A DNA stretch of 25,272 nucleotides from Megamonas hypermegale. GTDB lineage: Bacteria > Bacillota > Negativicutes > Selenomonadales > Selenomonadaceae. Each line of letters begins with the position of its first letter. Within the stretch, counting starts at the first letter, position 1. The notes below the pieces were generated by a model that saw only the letters and a list, made by a program, of their open reading frames with translations, had not been told where the DNA came from and ran no database searches. Where the stretch lies: positions 1 through 25,272 of the forward strand of contig DCFC01000014.1 of NCBI GenBank assembly GCA_002314325.1. Direction: 5' to 3'. Both the position numbers and the translations under genes were made by a program. Shown piece after piece: positions 6,921-15,614 of this stretch.

Positions 6921-8003
6921 TTAAACAGCCTCCTTAAAATTTTTTTCGTAATTCAGTACGTATTCATGCAGGGATTGCGGTAAATCATTGCAGATGAGCT
7001 GGATTTTGGCGTCGATTTGCATTCGGCGGATTTGCGCATCGCTGAGACCGCGCGTATGCAGATAGAAAAGCTGTGCTTCGTCCATTTCGCCGATAGAGGC
7101 GCTGTGATTACCTTCGATATCGTCTTCGCCGCATAAAATCAGCGGAATGGATTTATTCTGGATATTTTCGTCGAGCAGCAGCACATTTTCACTTTCATTG
7201 CCGACGGAGCCTTTGCAACCTTGTTTGAAATCGAGCGTACCACGCATCGTTTTTTGCGCATTGTGTATTAAAATGCCGTTGGCTGTAATCTGCACATTGT
7301 TTTTTTGACCGTGAATAGCGGCGACGTAATTTATATCGATATTCTGGTTCTGCCCTGCAATATAATCAAGATTTAATTTCAGTACAGTATTATGCTGTTT
7401 CAAATCGGCATGGATACCGAGCCAGTTTTTTCGGCCGCCAAGAGCAATCTGTCTTAATGTGATTTTGGCACTGTCAGCGGCAGTAGTGCCGATATCGTAG
7501 AAACAGGTGAAGTTTCTGCCCAGTGTTTGCAGTTGAATTATATTGATTTGGGCGTTTTCCTCCGCAAGGATTTTAAGACCGGCACCGTGCAGCCCAGCAG
7601 CGTCATATGGTGAAGTGTAGACGAAAATCAGCGTTGCACATGAATTTTTCTTGGCGTGAATATAATCGGCATGGGTGCAGAAATTGTTGTCGTTCAATTT
7701 ATAGATAAAGCTGACAGGTTCACTGATTACAGCATTTTCTTCTATTGTAACGGTATTGTGCTCGAAAGCATGTGTATGCACAAATTCGTCGGCATCGGTG
7801 CCGATACCTGTTTTTACGGCAGGAAAATTCGTCGGCACATTTTTTTCTATGGTTATTTTATCCGGCAGATTAAGTATCTGCGGCTCGATATTTACGCGGC
7901 TTCCCGTCTTGTCGCAGGCGATGGTGCTGTCGTTGAGTTTGAGCCAGCGCCATGTCGGAACGGGTAATTTGTTGGCATTTCGTATAATTACAGTGTTTTC
8001 CAT
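6921..8003 (-). CDS. sufD: SufD, Fe-S scaffold subunit
   Basis: This 360-residue protein has the beta-helix-rich SufB/SufD core. The C-terminal block HSASIGEMDEAQLFYLHTRGLSDAQIRRM (given here as positions 298-326 approximately) carries the conserved histidine and is the SufD/SufB signature. SufD forms the SufBC2D scaffold with SufB and SufC and takes part in iron entry and cluster assembly. It is shorter and more divergent in the N-terminal half than E. coli SufD, as is common in Firmicutes. The ATG begins 1 nt after the sufB stop, with the ribosome site inside sufB. Confidence 0.92.
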   Translation of the reverse strand: MENTVIIRNANKLPVPTWRWLKLNDSTIACDKTGSRVNIEPQILNLPDKITIEKNVPTNFPAVKTGIGTDADEFVHTHAFEHNTVTIEENAVISEPVSFIYKLNDNNFCTHADYIHAKKNSCATLIFVYTSPYDAAGLHGAGLKILAEENAQINIIQLQTLGRNFTCFYDIGTTAADSAKITLRQIALGGRKNWLGIHADLKQHNTVLKLNLDYIAGQNQNIDINYVAAIHGQKNNVQITANGILIHNAQKTMRGTLDFKQGCKGSVGNESENVLLLDENIQNKSIPLILCGEDDIEGNHSASIGEMDEAQLFYLHTRGLSDAQIRRMQIDAKIQLICNDLPQSLHEYVLNYEKNFKEAV

Positions 8004-8004
8004 A

Positions 8005-9420
8005 TCAGCCGATAGCTCCTTCCATTTCCAGTTGAATTAAATGGTTCATTTCGACGGCATATTCCACAGGCAACTCTTTCGATATCGGATTGGCAAAGCC
8101 GTTGACAATCATGGCGCGGGCGGCGGCTTCGCTGAGTCCGCGGCTCATCAGATAGAATACGGCTTGGTCGCTGATGCGTCCGATTTTGGCTTCATGAGCG
8201 ACATTTGCCTTATTGGTGCGGATATCCATGGCGGGCACGGTATCGGAGCGGGAAATATTGTCGAGCATCAGCGACTGGCAGGAAACGAGAGCTTTGCTGT
8301 GAACGGCGTTTTTGGCCACCACGACGCTGCTGCGGAATGTACTCGCGCCGCCGTCTTTGGAAATTGATTTCGTGTTAATCAGGGAGGAAGTGTTGGCGGC
8401 GCTGTGCACCATTTTTGCTCCCGTATCGAGATTTTGTCCCTTGCCGGCAAAAGTAATGCCGGTAAATTCGGCTTTGGCGTTTTCGCCCGCGAGAATTGTC
8501 ATCGGATAGAGATAAGAAACGTGCGAGCCGAATGAGCCGGAAATCCATTCCATGACGGCGTTTTTGCCGACTTTGGCCCGTTTCGTATTGAGGTTGTACA
8601 TATTTTTCGACCAGTTTTCGATAGTGGAATAGCGAAGTTTTGCCTCGTCGGCGACGAACAGCTCGACGCAGCCGGCGTGCAGATTGGCGACATTGTATTT
8701 CGGCGCGGAACAGCCCTCGATAAAGTGCAGGTCTGCTCCTTTATCCACAATGATGAGCGTATGTTCAAACTGGCCTGCCCCGGCGGCATTTAGGCGGAAA
8801 TACGATTGCAGCGGGATATCCACTTTAACGCCGGGCGGTACGTAGACAAAAGAACCGCCGGACCATACGGCGCCGTGCAGAGCGGCGAATTTATGGTCGC
8901 GCGGCGTGACGAGCTGCATGAAATGCTGCCGTATCATCGGCTCGAACGGTCCTTGCAGCGCCGTTTCGATATCTGTATAGATGACGCCGAGACGGGCGAC
9001 TTCTTCTTTTAAATTATGGTAGACGACTTCCGAATCGTACTGTGCGCCGACACCGGCGAGCGATTTCTGCTCCGCCTGCGGTATGCCGAGTTTTTCAAAT
9101 GTGTCTTTAATATCCTCCGGCACATCCTGCCATTTGCCCTGCATGGCTGTATGCGGTTTTACGTATGTTACGATATTATCAATGTCGAGCCCTTCAATGG
9201 ACGGACCCCACGGCGGCACATCAAGGCTGTAGTAAATATCGAGACAGCGCAGGCGGAAATCTCTCATCCACTGCGGTTCATTCTTTTTCTGCGAAATCTC
9301 CGTGATGATTTCCGGTGTCAATCCTTTCGCAATGCGGTAAGCGTCCCTTTCCTCATTGCGGAAATCGTAGCGGTTTTCCGTAACGGCGGCTTCGTTAATA
9401 TATTGATTTTGTTTATTCAT
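8005..9420 (-). CDS. sufB: SufB, Fe-S cluster scaffold subunit
   Basis: This 471-residue protein is of normal length and strongly conserved. The N-terminal block WMRDFRLRCLDIYYSLDVP and the core stretch YVPPGVKVDIPLQSYFRLN are typical. The cysteine in FIEGCSAPKYNVANLHAGCVEL and the histidine in NVAHEAKIGRIS correspond to residues implicated in cluster assembly. It nucleates the nascent cluster in the SufBC2D complex. AAGGAGG precedes the ATG. It lies between sufC and sufD. Confidence 0.96.
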   Translation of the reverse strand: MNKQNQYINEAAVTENRYDFRNEERDAYRIAKGLTPEIITEISQKKNEPQWMRDFRLRCLDIYYSLDVPPWGPSIEGLDIDNIVTYVKPHTAMQGKWQDVPEDIKDTFEKLGIPQAEQKSLAGVGAQYDSEVVYHNLKEEVARLGVIYTDIETALQGPFEPMIRQHFMQLVTPRDHKFAALHGAVWSGGSFVYVPPGVKVDIPLQSYFRLNAAGAGQFEHTLIIVDKGADLHFIEGCSAPKYNVANLHAGCVELFVADEAKLRYSTIENWSKNMYNLNTKRAKVGKNAVMEWISGSFGSHVSYLYPMTILAGENAKAEFTGITFAGKGQNLDTGAKMVHSAANTSSLINTKSISKDGGASTFRSSVVVAKNAVHSKALVSCQSLMLDNISRSDTVPAMDIRTNKANVAHEAKIGRISDQAVFYLMSRGLSEAAARAMIVNGFANPISKELPVEYAVEMNHLIQLEMEGAIG

Positions 9421-9431
9421 GACAGGCCTCC

Positions 9432-10181
9432 TTATTTATCGCTTAAAAACGGTTCATAGCCCTGTTCGTTGATGACTTCAATCAGTGAAGCACTGCCCGT
9501 TTTTACGATAGTGCCGTTGACGATGATATGCACGAAATCGACATGCAGGTATTCGAGAATTTTGCTGTTGTGCGTGATGATGAGCAGACTGCGGTCAGAA
9601 TTTTGCTGGAATGTTTCGATACCCTGTGAAACGGTTTTCACAGCATCGACGTCAAGTCCCGAGTCTGTTTCGTCCAGAATGGCGAGTTTCGGCTGAAGCA
9701 TTAAAAGCTGCAGCATTTCGATTTTTTTGCGCTCGCCGCCGGAAAAGCCGACGTTCAGCTCGCGGTTAATCCACTCAGGCTTGATGTGCAGAGCTTTTGC
9801 CGCCGTATTTATCCGAGTGCGGAAATCCTTGAAGCGGATATTCTGCCCCGATTGAGCCTGCATAGCAGTGCGGATAAATTGGGAAATGGAAATGCCCGGT
9901 ATTTCGAGCGGATTTTGGAATGACATGAACATTCCCTTTTGCGCCCGCTCGTCGGTGCGAAGCGTCGTAATATCCGTATTTTCCCAAAAGATGGAGCCTT
10001 TGGTAACGCTGTATTGCGGATTACCTAAAATCACGTTGCCCAAAGTGGATTTACCGGCACCGTTCGGTCCCATCAGTACATGCGTTTCACCGGCATTTAT
10101 CTGCAGGTTTAAATCGTGCAGAATAGTTTTTCCTTCTGCACCGGCGTTCAAATTATTTATTTTTAAAACAGTGTTGTTCAT
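9432..10181 (-). CDS. sufC: SufC, ABC-type ATPase of the SUF complex
   Basis: This 249-residue ABC ATPase has Walker A GPNGAGKST (38-46), Q-loop region MSFQNPLEIPGIS (near 86-98), signature FSGGE (146-150) and Walker B LAILDETDSGLD (167-178). The tail ...ETDSGLDVDAVK and the length mark SufC. ATP binding drives a shape change of SufB and SufD that exposes the assembly site. It is the first gene of the operon, and the long non-coding region upstream (10182-10559) carries the likely control sequences. Confidence 0.95.
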   Translation of the reverse strand: MNNTVLKINNLNAGAEGKTILHDLNLQINAGETHVLMGPNGAGKSTLGNVILGNPQYSVTKGSIFWENTDITTLRTDERAQKGMFMSFQNPLEIPGISISQFIRTAMQAQSGQNIRFKDFRTRINTAAKALHIKPEWINRELNVGFSGGERKKIEMLQLLMLQPKLAILDETDSGLDVDAVKTVSQGIETFQQNSDRSLLIITHNSKILEYLHVDFVHIIVNGTIVKTGSASLIEVINEQGYEPFLSDK

Positions 10182-10198
10182 AGCTTTTTCCTTTCGCT

Positions 10199-10231
10199 AA
10201 ACCTAGCAATATAATAGGTTTAAAAGACCTA
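10199..10231 (-). promoter_or_regulatory. Palindromic candidate operator upstream of sufC
   Basis: AAACCTA (10199-10205) and TAGGTTT (10215-10221) form a perfect 7-bp inverted repeat with a 9-nt spacer, and a further ACCTA (10227-10231) repeats the half-site. Read on the minus strand the spacer contains TATTAT/TATATT, which could be a -10. It sits just before the sufC ribosome site. An Rrf2-family (IscR-like) or other Fe-S/iron regulator is plausible but is not identified. Confidence 0.4.
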
Positions 10232-10283
10232 AAAATAGATAAATTATTTATTGCATTTGGTATAAAATATAAAATTTATTTAT

Positions 10284-10308
10284 ACTCAATATACTATTAT
10301 TTTAGTAT
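10284..10308 (-). promoter_or_regulatory. Second palindrome and -35-like box in the suf upstream region
   Basis: ATACTA (10291-10296) and TAGTAT (10303-10308) form a perfect inverted repeat with a 6-nt spacer. Immediately downstream on the minus strand is TTGAGT (10284-10289), a possible -35 followed by A/T-rich sequence with TATACC or TTATAC as weak -10 candidates. An activator or repressor site for suf is possible. The region is very A/T-rich, so chance palindromes are a real risk. Confidence 0.3.
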
Positions 10309-10479
10309 GAATACATGGCTGTGTCAATAGAAAAATAACAGAAAAAAGATATGAATTATCTGTTGTGCCCGCATAACAGCGAGATTGTAATCAGCAGTAT
10401 AAATAGATAAATTGTTTTTGCCGTGAAAATAATTTTTAGCAGGATTTTGCACTGAAAAAATGTAACTATAAACATAATA

Positions 10480-10535
10480 CGAAAAAAATCGCTGTGCTCT
10501 AAAAGATTGGACTTTACCAATCAATCGGCACAGCG
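10480..10535 (-). terminator. Minus-oriented terminator-like nested hairpin
   Basis: CGCTGTGC (10490-10497) pairs with GCACAGCG (10528-10535), and an inner stem GATTGG (10505-10510) pairs with CCAATC (10517-10522). Seven A residues at 10482-10488 become a T-run after the stem when read on the minus strand. On the plus strand the same hairpin would lie in the 5' leader of the FAH-family gene, about 10 nt before its ribosome site. Which RNA uses it is unclear. Confidence 0.45.
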
Positions 10536-10559
10536 GATAGAAAGAAAGGTTTGGTAGGA

Positions 10560-11447
10560 ATGAAATTTGTACGGTATCGGCAAAATGATGCGGTCGAAAT
10601 CGGCATATTCAATGCACAGGAAACGGCCGTGATGAATTTGAAGGATGTTTTTTTGCAGAAGGACTTATCGACAATGCAGAAAGTCGTGGAAAATCTGACG
10701 GATAAGGATATAGACAAGCTGCACAGCTGGCTGCAGAATGAAAGGCTGTTTAAGACGAAAGCGGAGGATATAAAAATTCTGGCGCCGATAGAGCGGCCGC
10801 TGCACGATATCTTATGCGTCGGTGTGAATTACAGCGCGCATTTGCAGGAAACGCAGGACAGAGTGGACGGTTTTAAGAAAGAAACGAATGATGCCGTTTA
10901 TTTCGGCAAACGGGCGATAAAAATACTGGGCAGCGGGGAAAAAGTGCAGGCATGTTTCGATATTGACAGCGCTGTTGATTATGAAGTGGAACTGGCGGTG
11001 ATTATCGGCAAAACGGGAAAAAACATACGAAAGGAAGAGGCGGAGGATTATATTTTCGGCTACAGCATATTCAATGATTTCTCCTCGCGCCGCTTACAGA
11101 AAAAGCATATGCAGTGGTTCAGGGGAAAATCGCTGGATACGTACAGTGCAATGGGACCGGTCATTCTGCACAAATCGGCACTGCCTTTCCCGGTAGAAGT
11201 TGATGTAAAATGCAGCGTAAATGATGAACTGAGGCAAAATTCCAATACGAAATTATTTCTGCATGATATTCCGTCCATAATAGCCGAGCTGTCGCAGGGA
11301 ATGACGCTCGAAGCGGGCGACATCATCGCGACGGGAACACCGTCCGGCGTGGGCATGGGTTATAAACCGGGTAAGTGGCTCAAAAAAGGCGATACGGTTG
11401 TCTGTGAAATTCCGCCAATCGGCAAATTAATTAACTTCATAGGATAA
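10560..11447 (+). CDS. Fumarylacetoacetate hydrolase (FAH)-family protein
   Basis: This is a 295-residue FAH-fold enzyme. I chose the ATG at 10560, because AAAGG (10545-10549) is 10 nt upstream, whereas an in-frame TTG at 10551 would abut it. An N-terminal cap (about 1-75) precedes the catalytic domain. The metal ligands appear as the two glutamates of VDYEVELAV (about E142, E144) and the aspartate of GYSIFNDFSSR (about D173). FRGKSLDTYSAMGP and GDIIATGTPSGVGMG are further family motifs. Members cleave acylpyruvates, decarboxylate or tautomerise oxaloacetate, or act in aromatic degradation; the substrate cannot be told from sequence. It appears to be a single-gene unit between divergent suf and convergent coaBC. 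An A/T-rich TATAAA at 10467-10472 may be its -10. Confidence 0.85.
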   Translation: MKFVRYRQNDAVEIGIFNAQETAVMNLKDVFLQKDLSTMQKVVENLTDKDIDKLHSWLQNERLFKTKAEDIKILAPIERPLHDILCVGVNYSAHLQETQDRVDGFKKETNDAVYFGKRAIKILGSGEKVQACFDIDSAVDYEVELAVIIGKTGKNIRKEEAEDYIFGYSIFNDFSSRRLQKKHMQWFRGKSLDTYSAMGPVILHKSALPFPVEVDVKCSVNDELRQNSNTKLFLHDIPSIIAELSQGMTLEAGDIIATGTPSGVGMGYKPGKWLKKGDTVVCEIPPIGKLINFIG

Positions 11448-11449
11448 AA

Positions 11450-11480
11450 AAAACTGCTGAGATTTCTCAGCAGTTTTCTT
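11450..11480. terminator. Bidirectional terminator between the FAH-family gene and coaBC
   Basis: AAAACTGCTGAGA (11450-11462) pairs perfectly with TCTCAGCAGTTTT (11465-11477), flanked by an A-run and TTTTCTTT. It ends both convergent genes. The coaBC stop codon (11467-11469) lies inside the stem. Confidence 0.9.
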
Positions 11481-12681
11481 TGTGCATTTTTTCTTCGATT
11501 GTGTCGAGTATCAGTTCGGCAAGCTGCGTTTTCTGCATAAGCGGAGCTTGCTTTATCTGTCCGTCGCTGGTGATGATTTTGGCGATATTCGTATCGACGT
11601 TGAAACCGGCCTGAGCCTGGCTTACGTCGTTGGCTACAATCATGTCCAGATTTTTGCGCTGGAGCTTGCCCTGAGCATATTCCAAAACGTTCTGCGTTTC
11701 AGCAGCAAAGCCGACGAGATACTGCTTAGCCGTTTTCTTTTCGCCGAGCCCTTTTAAAATATCAGGATTTTTCACGAGCTCAATCGTCATGACTTCGTCC
11801 GATTTTTTTATTTTCTGTTCGGCAATGTCTTTTACGCGGTAATCAGAAACGGCGGCCGCCATAATCGTGATGTCGCAATCCGGAAAATACGTTTCAATGC
11901 TTGATTGCATTTCGCGCGCCGATTCGACTTTGATAAGTTTTACATTGCGCGGTGCAGGAAGATTGGTAATACCGGAAACGAGCACCACCTGCGCGCCGCG
12001 GTCGGCTGCCGCCTGCGCGATGGCATAACCCATTTTGCCGCTGGAGCGGTTGCTGATGTAGCGTACAGGGTCGATAGGCTCCCGCGTGCCCGCCGCGCTG
12101 ACGATTACTTTTTTGCCGGCAAGTGTCTGTTTTTTGGCAGCGGCAAAATAATTTTCGATTTCATGGAATAAATCGACGGCTTCCGGCAGACGGCCGACTC
12201 CGTTTATGCCGCAGGCAAGATGACCGCTGGCCGGTTCGATTATTCTGTAGCCGAAACTGCGCAGCGTTTTTAGATTGCGCTGCGTAATCGGATTGGTGAA
12301 CATGTTGCTGTTCATCGCCGGTGCTAAAAGTACGGGTGCTTTCGTCGCCATGATGACGGTTGTGAGCATATCGTCAGCGATGCCGCCGGCGATTTTGCCG
12401 ATGATGTTGGCTGTCGCCGGTGCTACGAGCACTAAATCAGCCAGATTGGCAAGAGCGATATGCTCAACGTTCCAGTTGGTAACTTTTTCCCACATGGAAA
12501 CATTGACAGGATTGCCGCTGATTTCCTGAAATGTGAGCGGAGCGACAAAATTCGTCGCTTCTTTTGTCATTACCACATGCACGTTTGCACCGGACTTGCG
12601 CAGGCGGCTGGCGACTTCGATGACTTTGTAGACGGCAATTCCGCCGCATACGGCGAGCAGGATGTTTTTATCTTTCAGCAT
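11467..12681 (-). CDS. coaBC: CoaBC, bifunctional phosphopantothenoylcysteine decarboxylase/synthetase
   Basis: This 404-residue two-domain enzyme makes 4'-phosphopantetheine for CoA. The N-terminal CoaC flavoprotein domain shows VCGGIAVYK, the catalytic His74 (NVEHIALA), PAMN (121-124) and Cys157 in LACGINGVGRL. The CoaB synthetase domain begins near residue 187 with the nucleotide-binding SAAGTREPIDPVRYISNRSS and includes AAVSDYRVKD and the VGFAAET motif. AAGGAG precedes the ATG. It follows rpoZ after 13 bp, the order also seen in Bacillus. Here the operon ends at coaBC, and the priA/def/fmt genes that often follow are absent. Confidence 0.96.
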   Translation of the reverse strand: MLKDKNILLAVCGGIAVYKVIEVASRLRKSGANVHVVMTKEATNFVAPLTFQEISGNPVNVSMWEKVTNWNVEHIALANLADLVLVAPATANIIGKIAGGIADDMLTTVIMATKAPVLLAPAMNSNMFTNPITQRNLKTLRSFGYRIIEPASGHLACGINGVGRLPEAVDLFHEIENYFAAAKKQTLAGKKVIVSAAGTREPIDPVRYISNRSSGKMGYAIAQAAADRGAQVVLVSGITNLPAPRNVKLIKVESAREMQSSIETYFPDCDITIMAAAVSDYRVKDIAEQKIKKSDEVMTIELVKNPDILKGLGEKKTAKQYLVGFAAETQNVLEYAQGKLQRKNLDMIVANDVSQAQAGFNVDTNIAKIITSDGQIKQAPLMQKTQLAELILDTIEEKMHKENC

Positions 12682-12694
12682 GGTTTACTCCTTA

Positions 12695-12907
12695 TTATAA
12701 GGACTTTTTCTCACGTTTATAAGTGATTTTGTCTTCAGCGATTTCTTCCAGAGCGTTTGTAACGTCTTTATGCGACTGTAATACGGATTTCACTTCCGAG
12801 CCGGTCAAAATCTGTCTGGCTCTTTTAGCTGCTAAAACAACTAAAGTATATTTGCTGTCAACTTTCGGTAAAAGCTGGTCCATAGAAGGATGTACAATAT
12901 CCATCAT
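12695..12907 (-). CDS. rpoZ: RNA polymerase omega subunit
   Basis: This 70-residue protein matches RpoZ in length and motif: an N-terminal MDQLLPKVDSKYTLVVLAAKRARQI, then NALEEIAEDKI. Omega aids assembly and stability of the beta-prime subunit. It lies between gmk and coaBC, the conserved Firmicutes order. Two adjacent ATG codons (12907, 12904) follow a strong AAGGAGAGG site, and the second is also possible. Confidence 0.94.
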   Translation of the reverse strand: MMDIVHPSMDQLLPKVDSKYTLVVLAAKRARQILTGSEVKSVLQSHKDVTNALEEIAEDKITYKREKKSL

Positions 12908-12938
12908 AAATCCTCTCCTTTTTAATTTTTAAATCAAT

Positions 12939-13559
12939 TTACTGTTTTTCGTGCATAAGCTCCTGCAGCTTATCTAAATTATTATACACTGCACAGCGTT
13001 CCGCTTCAATAATATGTTCAATTTTTGCTACGACATTGTCGACGACATCATTGACGATTACATAATCATAGTTGTTGCCGCGCGAGATTTCGCCGATGGC
13101 TTCATCGAGGCGGCGTACGATGGCTTCTTCGCTGTCCTTGCCGCGGCCACGGATGCGCCGTTCCAGCTCGGCGAGCGACGGCGGAATTAAAAAGATGAAT
13201 GTAGCTTCCTTTAAAAATATTTTCTGTACGTTCATAGCGCCTTTTGTGTCAATTTCCAGCAGCATATCGCGGCCGCTTTCTAAGACCTCACGCACTTTTT
13301 CCACCGGCGTACCATAATAATTGCCGTACACCTCAGCCCATTCCAGCAGTTTGTTTTCGGCTATCATCTGCTGAAATTCCTCTTTCGACAAGAACCAGTA
13401 ATCCTTGCCGTTTACCTCGCCGACGCGCGGCGCACGGGTGGTTGCCGAAATGGAATAGGCTATCTCGCTGTGTTTTTCCAGTAACTGCTTACAGACAGTT
13501 CCCTTACCGGTACCGGACGGACCGGAAATGACTATTAAATTCCCCTTTTTCTTACTCAT
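12939..13559 (-). CDS. gmk: Guanylate kinase
   Basis: This ~206-residue kinase converts GMP to GDP. The P-loop GPSGTGKG lies at 13-20, followed by [20 protein letters not shown] (the GMP-binding SxTTRxPR motif) and the YGNYYGTP stretch. I take the ATG at 13559, 8 nt from AAAAGGA. A GTG at 13562 would add one Met and is closer to the ribosome site. The start overlaps the remA stop (13552-13554), so translation is probably coupled. Confidence 0.96.
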   Translation of the reverse strand: MSKKKGNLIVISGPSGTGKGTVCKQLLEKHSEIAYSISATTRAPRVGEVNGKDYWFLSKEEFQQMIAENKLLEWAEVYGNYYGTPVEKVREVLESGRDMLLEIDTKGAMNVQKIFLKEATFIFLIPPSLAELERRIRGRGKDSEEAIVRRLDEAIGEISRGNNYDYVIVNDVVDNVVAKIEHIIEAERCAVYNNLDKLQELMHEKQ

Positions 13560-13824
13560 CACTATAATCCTTTTCTTTACTTAAATTAACATTTATTCTG
13601 CCCGCTACCGTTTCCGGCTGGACAGCGGACAAGATGACATGGCCGCTGTCCATGATGATTACGGAACGGGTTTTTTTACCAAACGATGCGTCGATTAATT
13701 TTTTTGCTTCTTTTGCATCGGCAATTATGCGTTTTATCGGTGCCGACTCTGCTCCCACTATGGAAATAATTCTATTGGCGGCAACGATATTGCCGTAACC
13801 GACGTTTATCAGATTGACCTTCAT
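13552..13824 (-). CDS. remA: RemA-family (DUF370) DNA-binding regulator
   Basis: This 90-residue protein has the whole RemA/YlzA family pattern, with [17 protein letters not shown] near 6-22, then [20 protein letters not shown] and [22 protein letters not shown]. In Bacillus subtilis RemA forms rings that bind DNA and activates biofilm-matrix and osmoprotection genes. It lies between yicC and gmk, as in Bacillus. What it controls in a diderm organism is unknown. Confidence 0.9.
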   Translation of the reverse strand: MKVNLINVGYGNIVAANRIISIVGAESAPIKRIIADAKEAKKLIDASFGKKTRSVIIMDSGHVILSAVQPETVAGRINVNLSKEKDYSDE

Positions 13825-13843
13825 TGCTGTTCACCTGTAGCGG

Positions 13844-14740
13844 TTATTCGATATTTTGAATTTGTTCGCGGATTTTTTCCAGTTCACCTTTTATTTCCAC
13901 AACGAGTTTGGCGATAAGGGCATTGTTGGCTTTGGAAGCCATCGTATTCGTTTCGCGGTTCATTTCCTGAACGATGAAATCCATTTTTCTGCCGATATTG
14001 CCTTCCGTATTCAGTGTTTCGCCGAACTGCTGCAGATGGCTGTCCATGCGTACAAGTTCTTCGGTGATGTCCATTTTATCCGCCATTATTGCGCATTCCT
14101 GAATAATGCGGTTTTCATCGATATCCGTTTCCGCCAGCAGGGAATGCAGTGTTTCGACTAAATGAGCGCGGTAGTTTTCGAGCCGTTCCGGTGCTGCCGT
14201 GCGTATCTGCTGTACAAGATTGGCAATAACGCCGGTGCGGCTGATTAAATCCTTTTTCAGATTTTCGCCTTCATTTATTTTCATTTTAACGAAAGCGTCG
14301 GTAGCTTCCGTAACTGTATTTAACAGCAGCGGTTTGATTTCCTCCAGATTGAGCTGCACGTCTTCTTCATTGATGATGCCGGGATAAGCGGCCAAATCAA
14401 GCAGTGAAACCTTGTCGAATTTGGCTTTTTTGTGCAGTTTCTTTACGGTCGCTTCGATTTCCTGCAGGCTGTTATAATAAGCGGCAAGTAAATCTTTATC
14501 GACCGACAGCTGTTTTTTATTATCGCTGTTATTGACAAAATTTATGAAAATATCTATTTTGCCGCGCAGGTTGTATTTATTTAAAACGTTGATTATATCC
14601 GTTTCCAGCGGACGCAGAACGCTCGGCATACGCACCGACACATCGCGGTAACGATTGTTGACGGCTTTCATCTCTACGCCGATTTTATATGTGCCGTCGT
14701 CAAACTGCGCACTGCCGAAACCGGTCATACTTCTTGGCAC
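13844..14740 (-). CDS. yicC: YicC/YloC-family endoribonuclease
   Basis: This is a 298-residue protein. GTG at 14740 is preceded by AAGGAGG at a good distance, while the next ATG (14728) is too far, so GTG is the start. SMTGFGSAQ at the N-terminus and NTEGNIGRKMDFIVQEMNRE with TNTMASKAN near the C-terminus are the YicC_N and DUF1732 signatures. E. coli YicC is an endoribonuclease involved in small-RNA turnover. It sits between dapF and remA, 12 bp after dapF. Confidence 0.93.
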   Translation of the reverse strand: MPRSMTGFGSAQFDDGTYKIGVEMKAVNNRYRDVSVRMPSVLRPLETDIINVLNKYNLRGKIDIFINFVNNSDNKKQLSVDKDLLAAYYNSLQEIEATVKKLHKKAKFDKVSLLDLAAYPGIINEEDVQLNLEEIKPLLLNTVTEATDAFVKMKINEGENLKKDLISRTGVIANLVQQIRTAAPERLENYRAHLVETLHSLLAETDIDENRIIQECAIMADKMDITEELVRMDSHLQQFGETLNTEGNIGRKMDFIVQEMNRETNTMASKANNALIAKLVVEIKGELEKIREQIQNIE

Positions 14741-14752
14741 GATAATCCTCCT

Positions 14753-15583
14753 TCAGTCCACCCAGACAGCTTCGTATACTTTCGTGGCAGGGCCGGTCAT
14801 ATAGATATGATTGTTGTCCGCCCATTCAATCGTAAGCACGCCGCCGTCGAGCTCTACATTTATTTTTTTCTGTGTTAAATTATTGAGCATGCAGGCAACG
14901 CCCGTTGCACATGAGCCGGTGCCGCAGGCGAGCGTGATGCCTGCGCCGCGTTCCCAGACGCGCATGCGGACGTAGCTGTCGTTTTTCACTTCGACAAATT
15001 CCGTATTCGTTTTGCGCGGGAAAGCGCTGTGCGTTTCGAATTTAGGTCCGATTTTTTCCAGCTCCACTGCATTGATATCGTCGACGAAAACGACGCAGTG
15101 CGGATTGCCCATGGATACGCACGTCATTTTATAATTCTGTCCGTCGACCGTGATATTTTCGCTTATGACTTTATTGCTGCCGAAACCAGCTACCGGAATT
15201 TTGTCGCCTTCCAGAACGGGCTCGCCCATGTCTACATGAACGGTGCCGTCAGGCTGGATTTCCGGAATGATGATGCCCGCTCCCGTTTCCACCGTGAATT
15301 TGCATTTATCCGTAAGCCCAAGCTCATGAACGGCTTTGGCAAAACAGCGGATACCGTTGCCGCACATTTCCGCTTCGCTGCCGTCGCTGTTGATAATCTG
15401 CATACGAAAATCGGCAATTTCCGACGGCAAAATAAAAATAACGCCGTCCGCGCCTGCGCCGAAATGGCGGTCGCAGATTTTTTCGGCATTGTCTCTGATT
15501 TCAGATACATCTTCATTATGGAAAGCATTTATCAGTACAAAATCATTTCCGCAAGCCTGCCATTTTACAAAATTAAATTTCAT
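14753..15583 (-). CDS. dapF: Diaminopimelate epimerase
   Basis: This 276-residue epimerase converts LL- to meso-diaminopimelate for lysine and peptidoglycan. The catalytic cysteines are C74 (AEMCGNGIRC) and C220 (LACGTGSCATG). The N-terminal ACGNDFVLI and the MGNPHCVVFV stretch are also typical. AGGAGG lies just before the ATG. It heads the minus-strand operon. meso-DAP peptidoglycan is expected for this group. Confidence 0.97.
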   Translation of the reverse strand: MKFNFVKWQACGNDFVLINAFHNEDVSEIRDNAEKICDRHFGAGADGVIFILPSEIADFRMQIINSDGSEAEMCGNGIRCFAKAVHELGLTDKCKFTVETGAGIIIPEIQPDGTVHVDMGEPVLEGDKIPVAGFGSNKVISENITVDGQNYKMTCVSMGNPHCVVFVDDINAVELEKIGPKFETHSAFPRKTNTEFVEVKNDSYVRMRVWERGAGITLACGTGSCATGVACMLNNLTQKKINVELDGGVLTIEWADNNHIYMTGPATKVYEAVWVD

Positions 15584-15614
15584 TACAAAATCCTCCTCTA
15601 AAAATCCCCTTAAG

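Noticed and set aside
10324..10524. Minus-strand 66-residue frame in the suf upstream region
   Set aside because: Starts at a TTG inside the nested hairpin, has no ribosome site and has an A/T-driven composition; the region is better read as non-coding.
10490..10535. Riboswitch in the FAH-family gene leader
   Set aside because: Only a nested stem is visible and it matches no riboswitch class I know; the T-run on the minus strand suggests a terminator instead.
15029..15601. Plus-strand 190-residue open frame
   Set aside because: Antisense to dapF; the dapF frame carries both catalytic cysteines.
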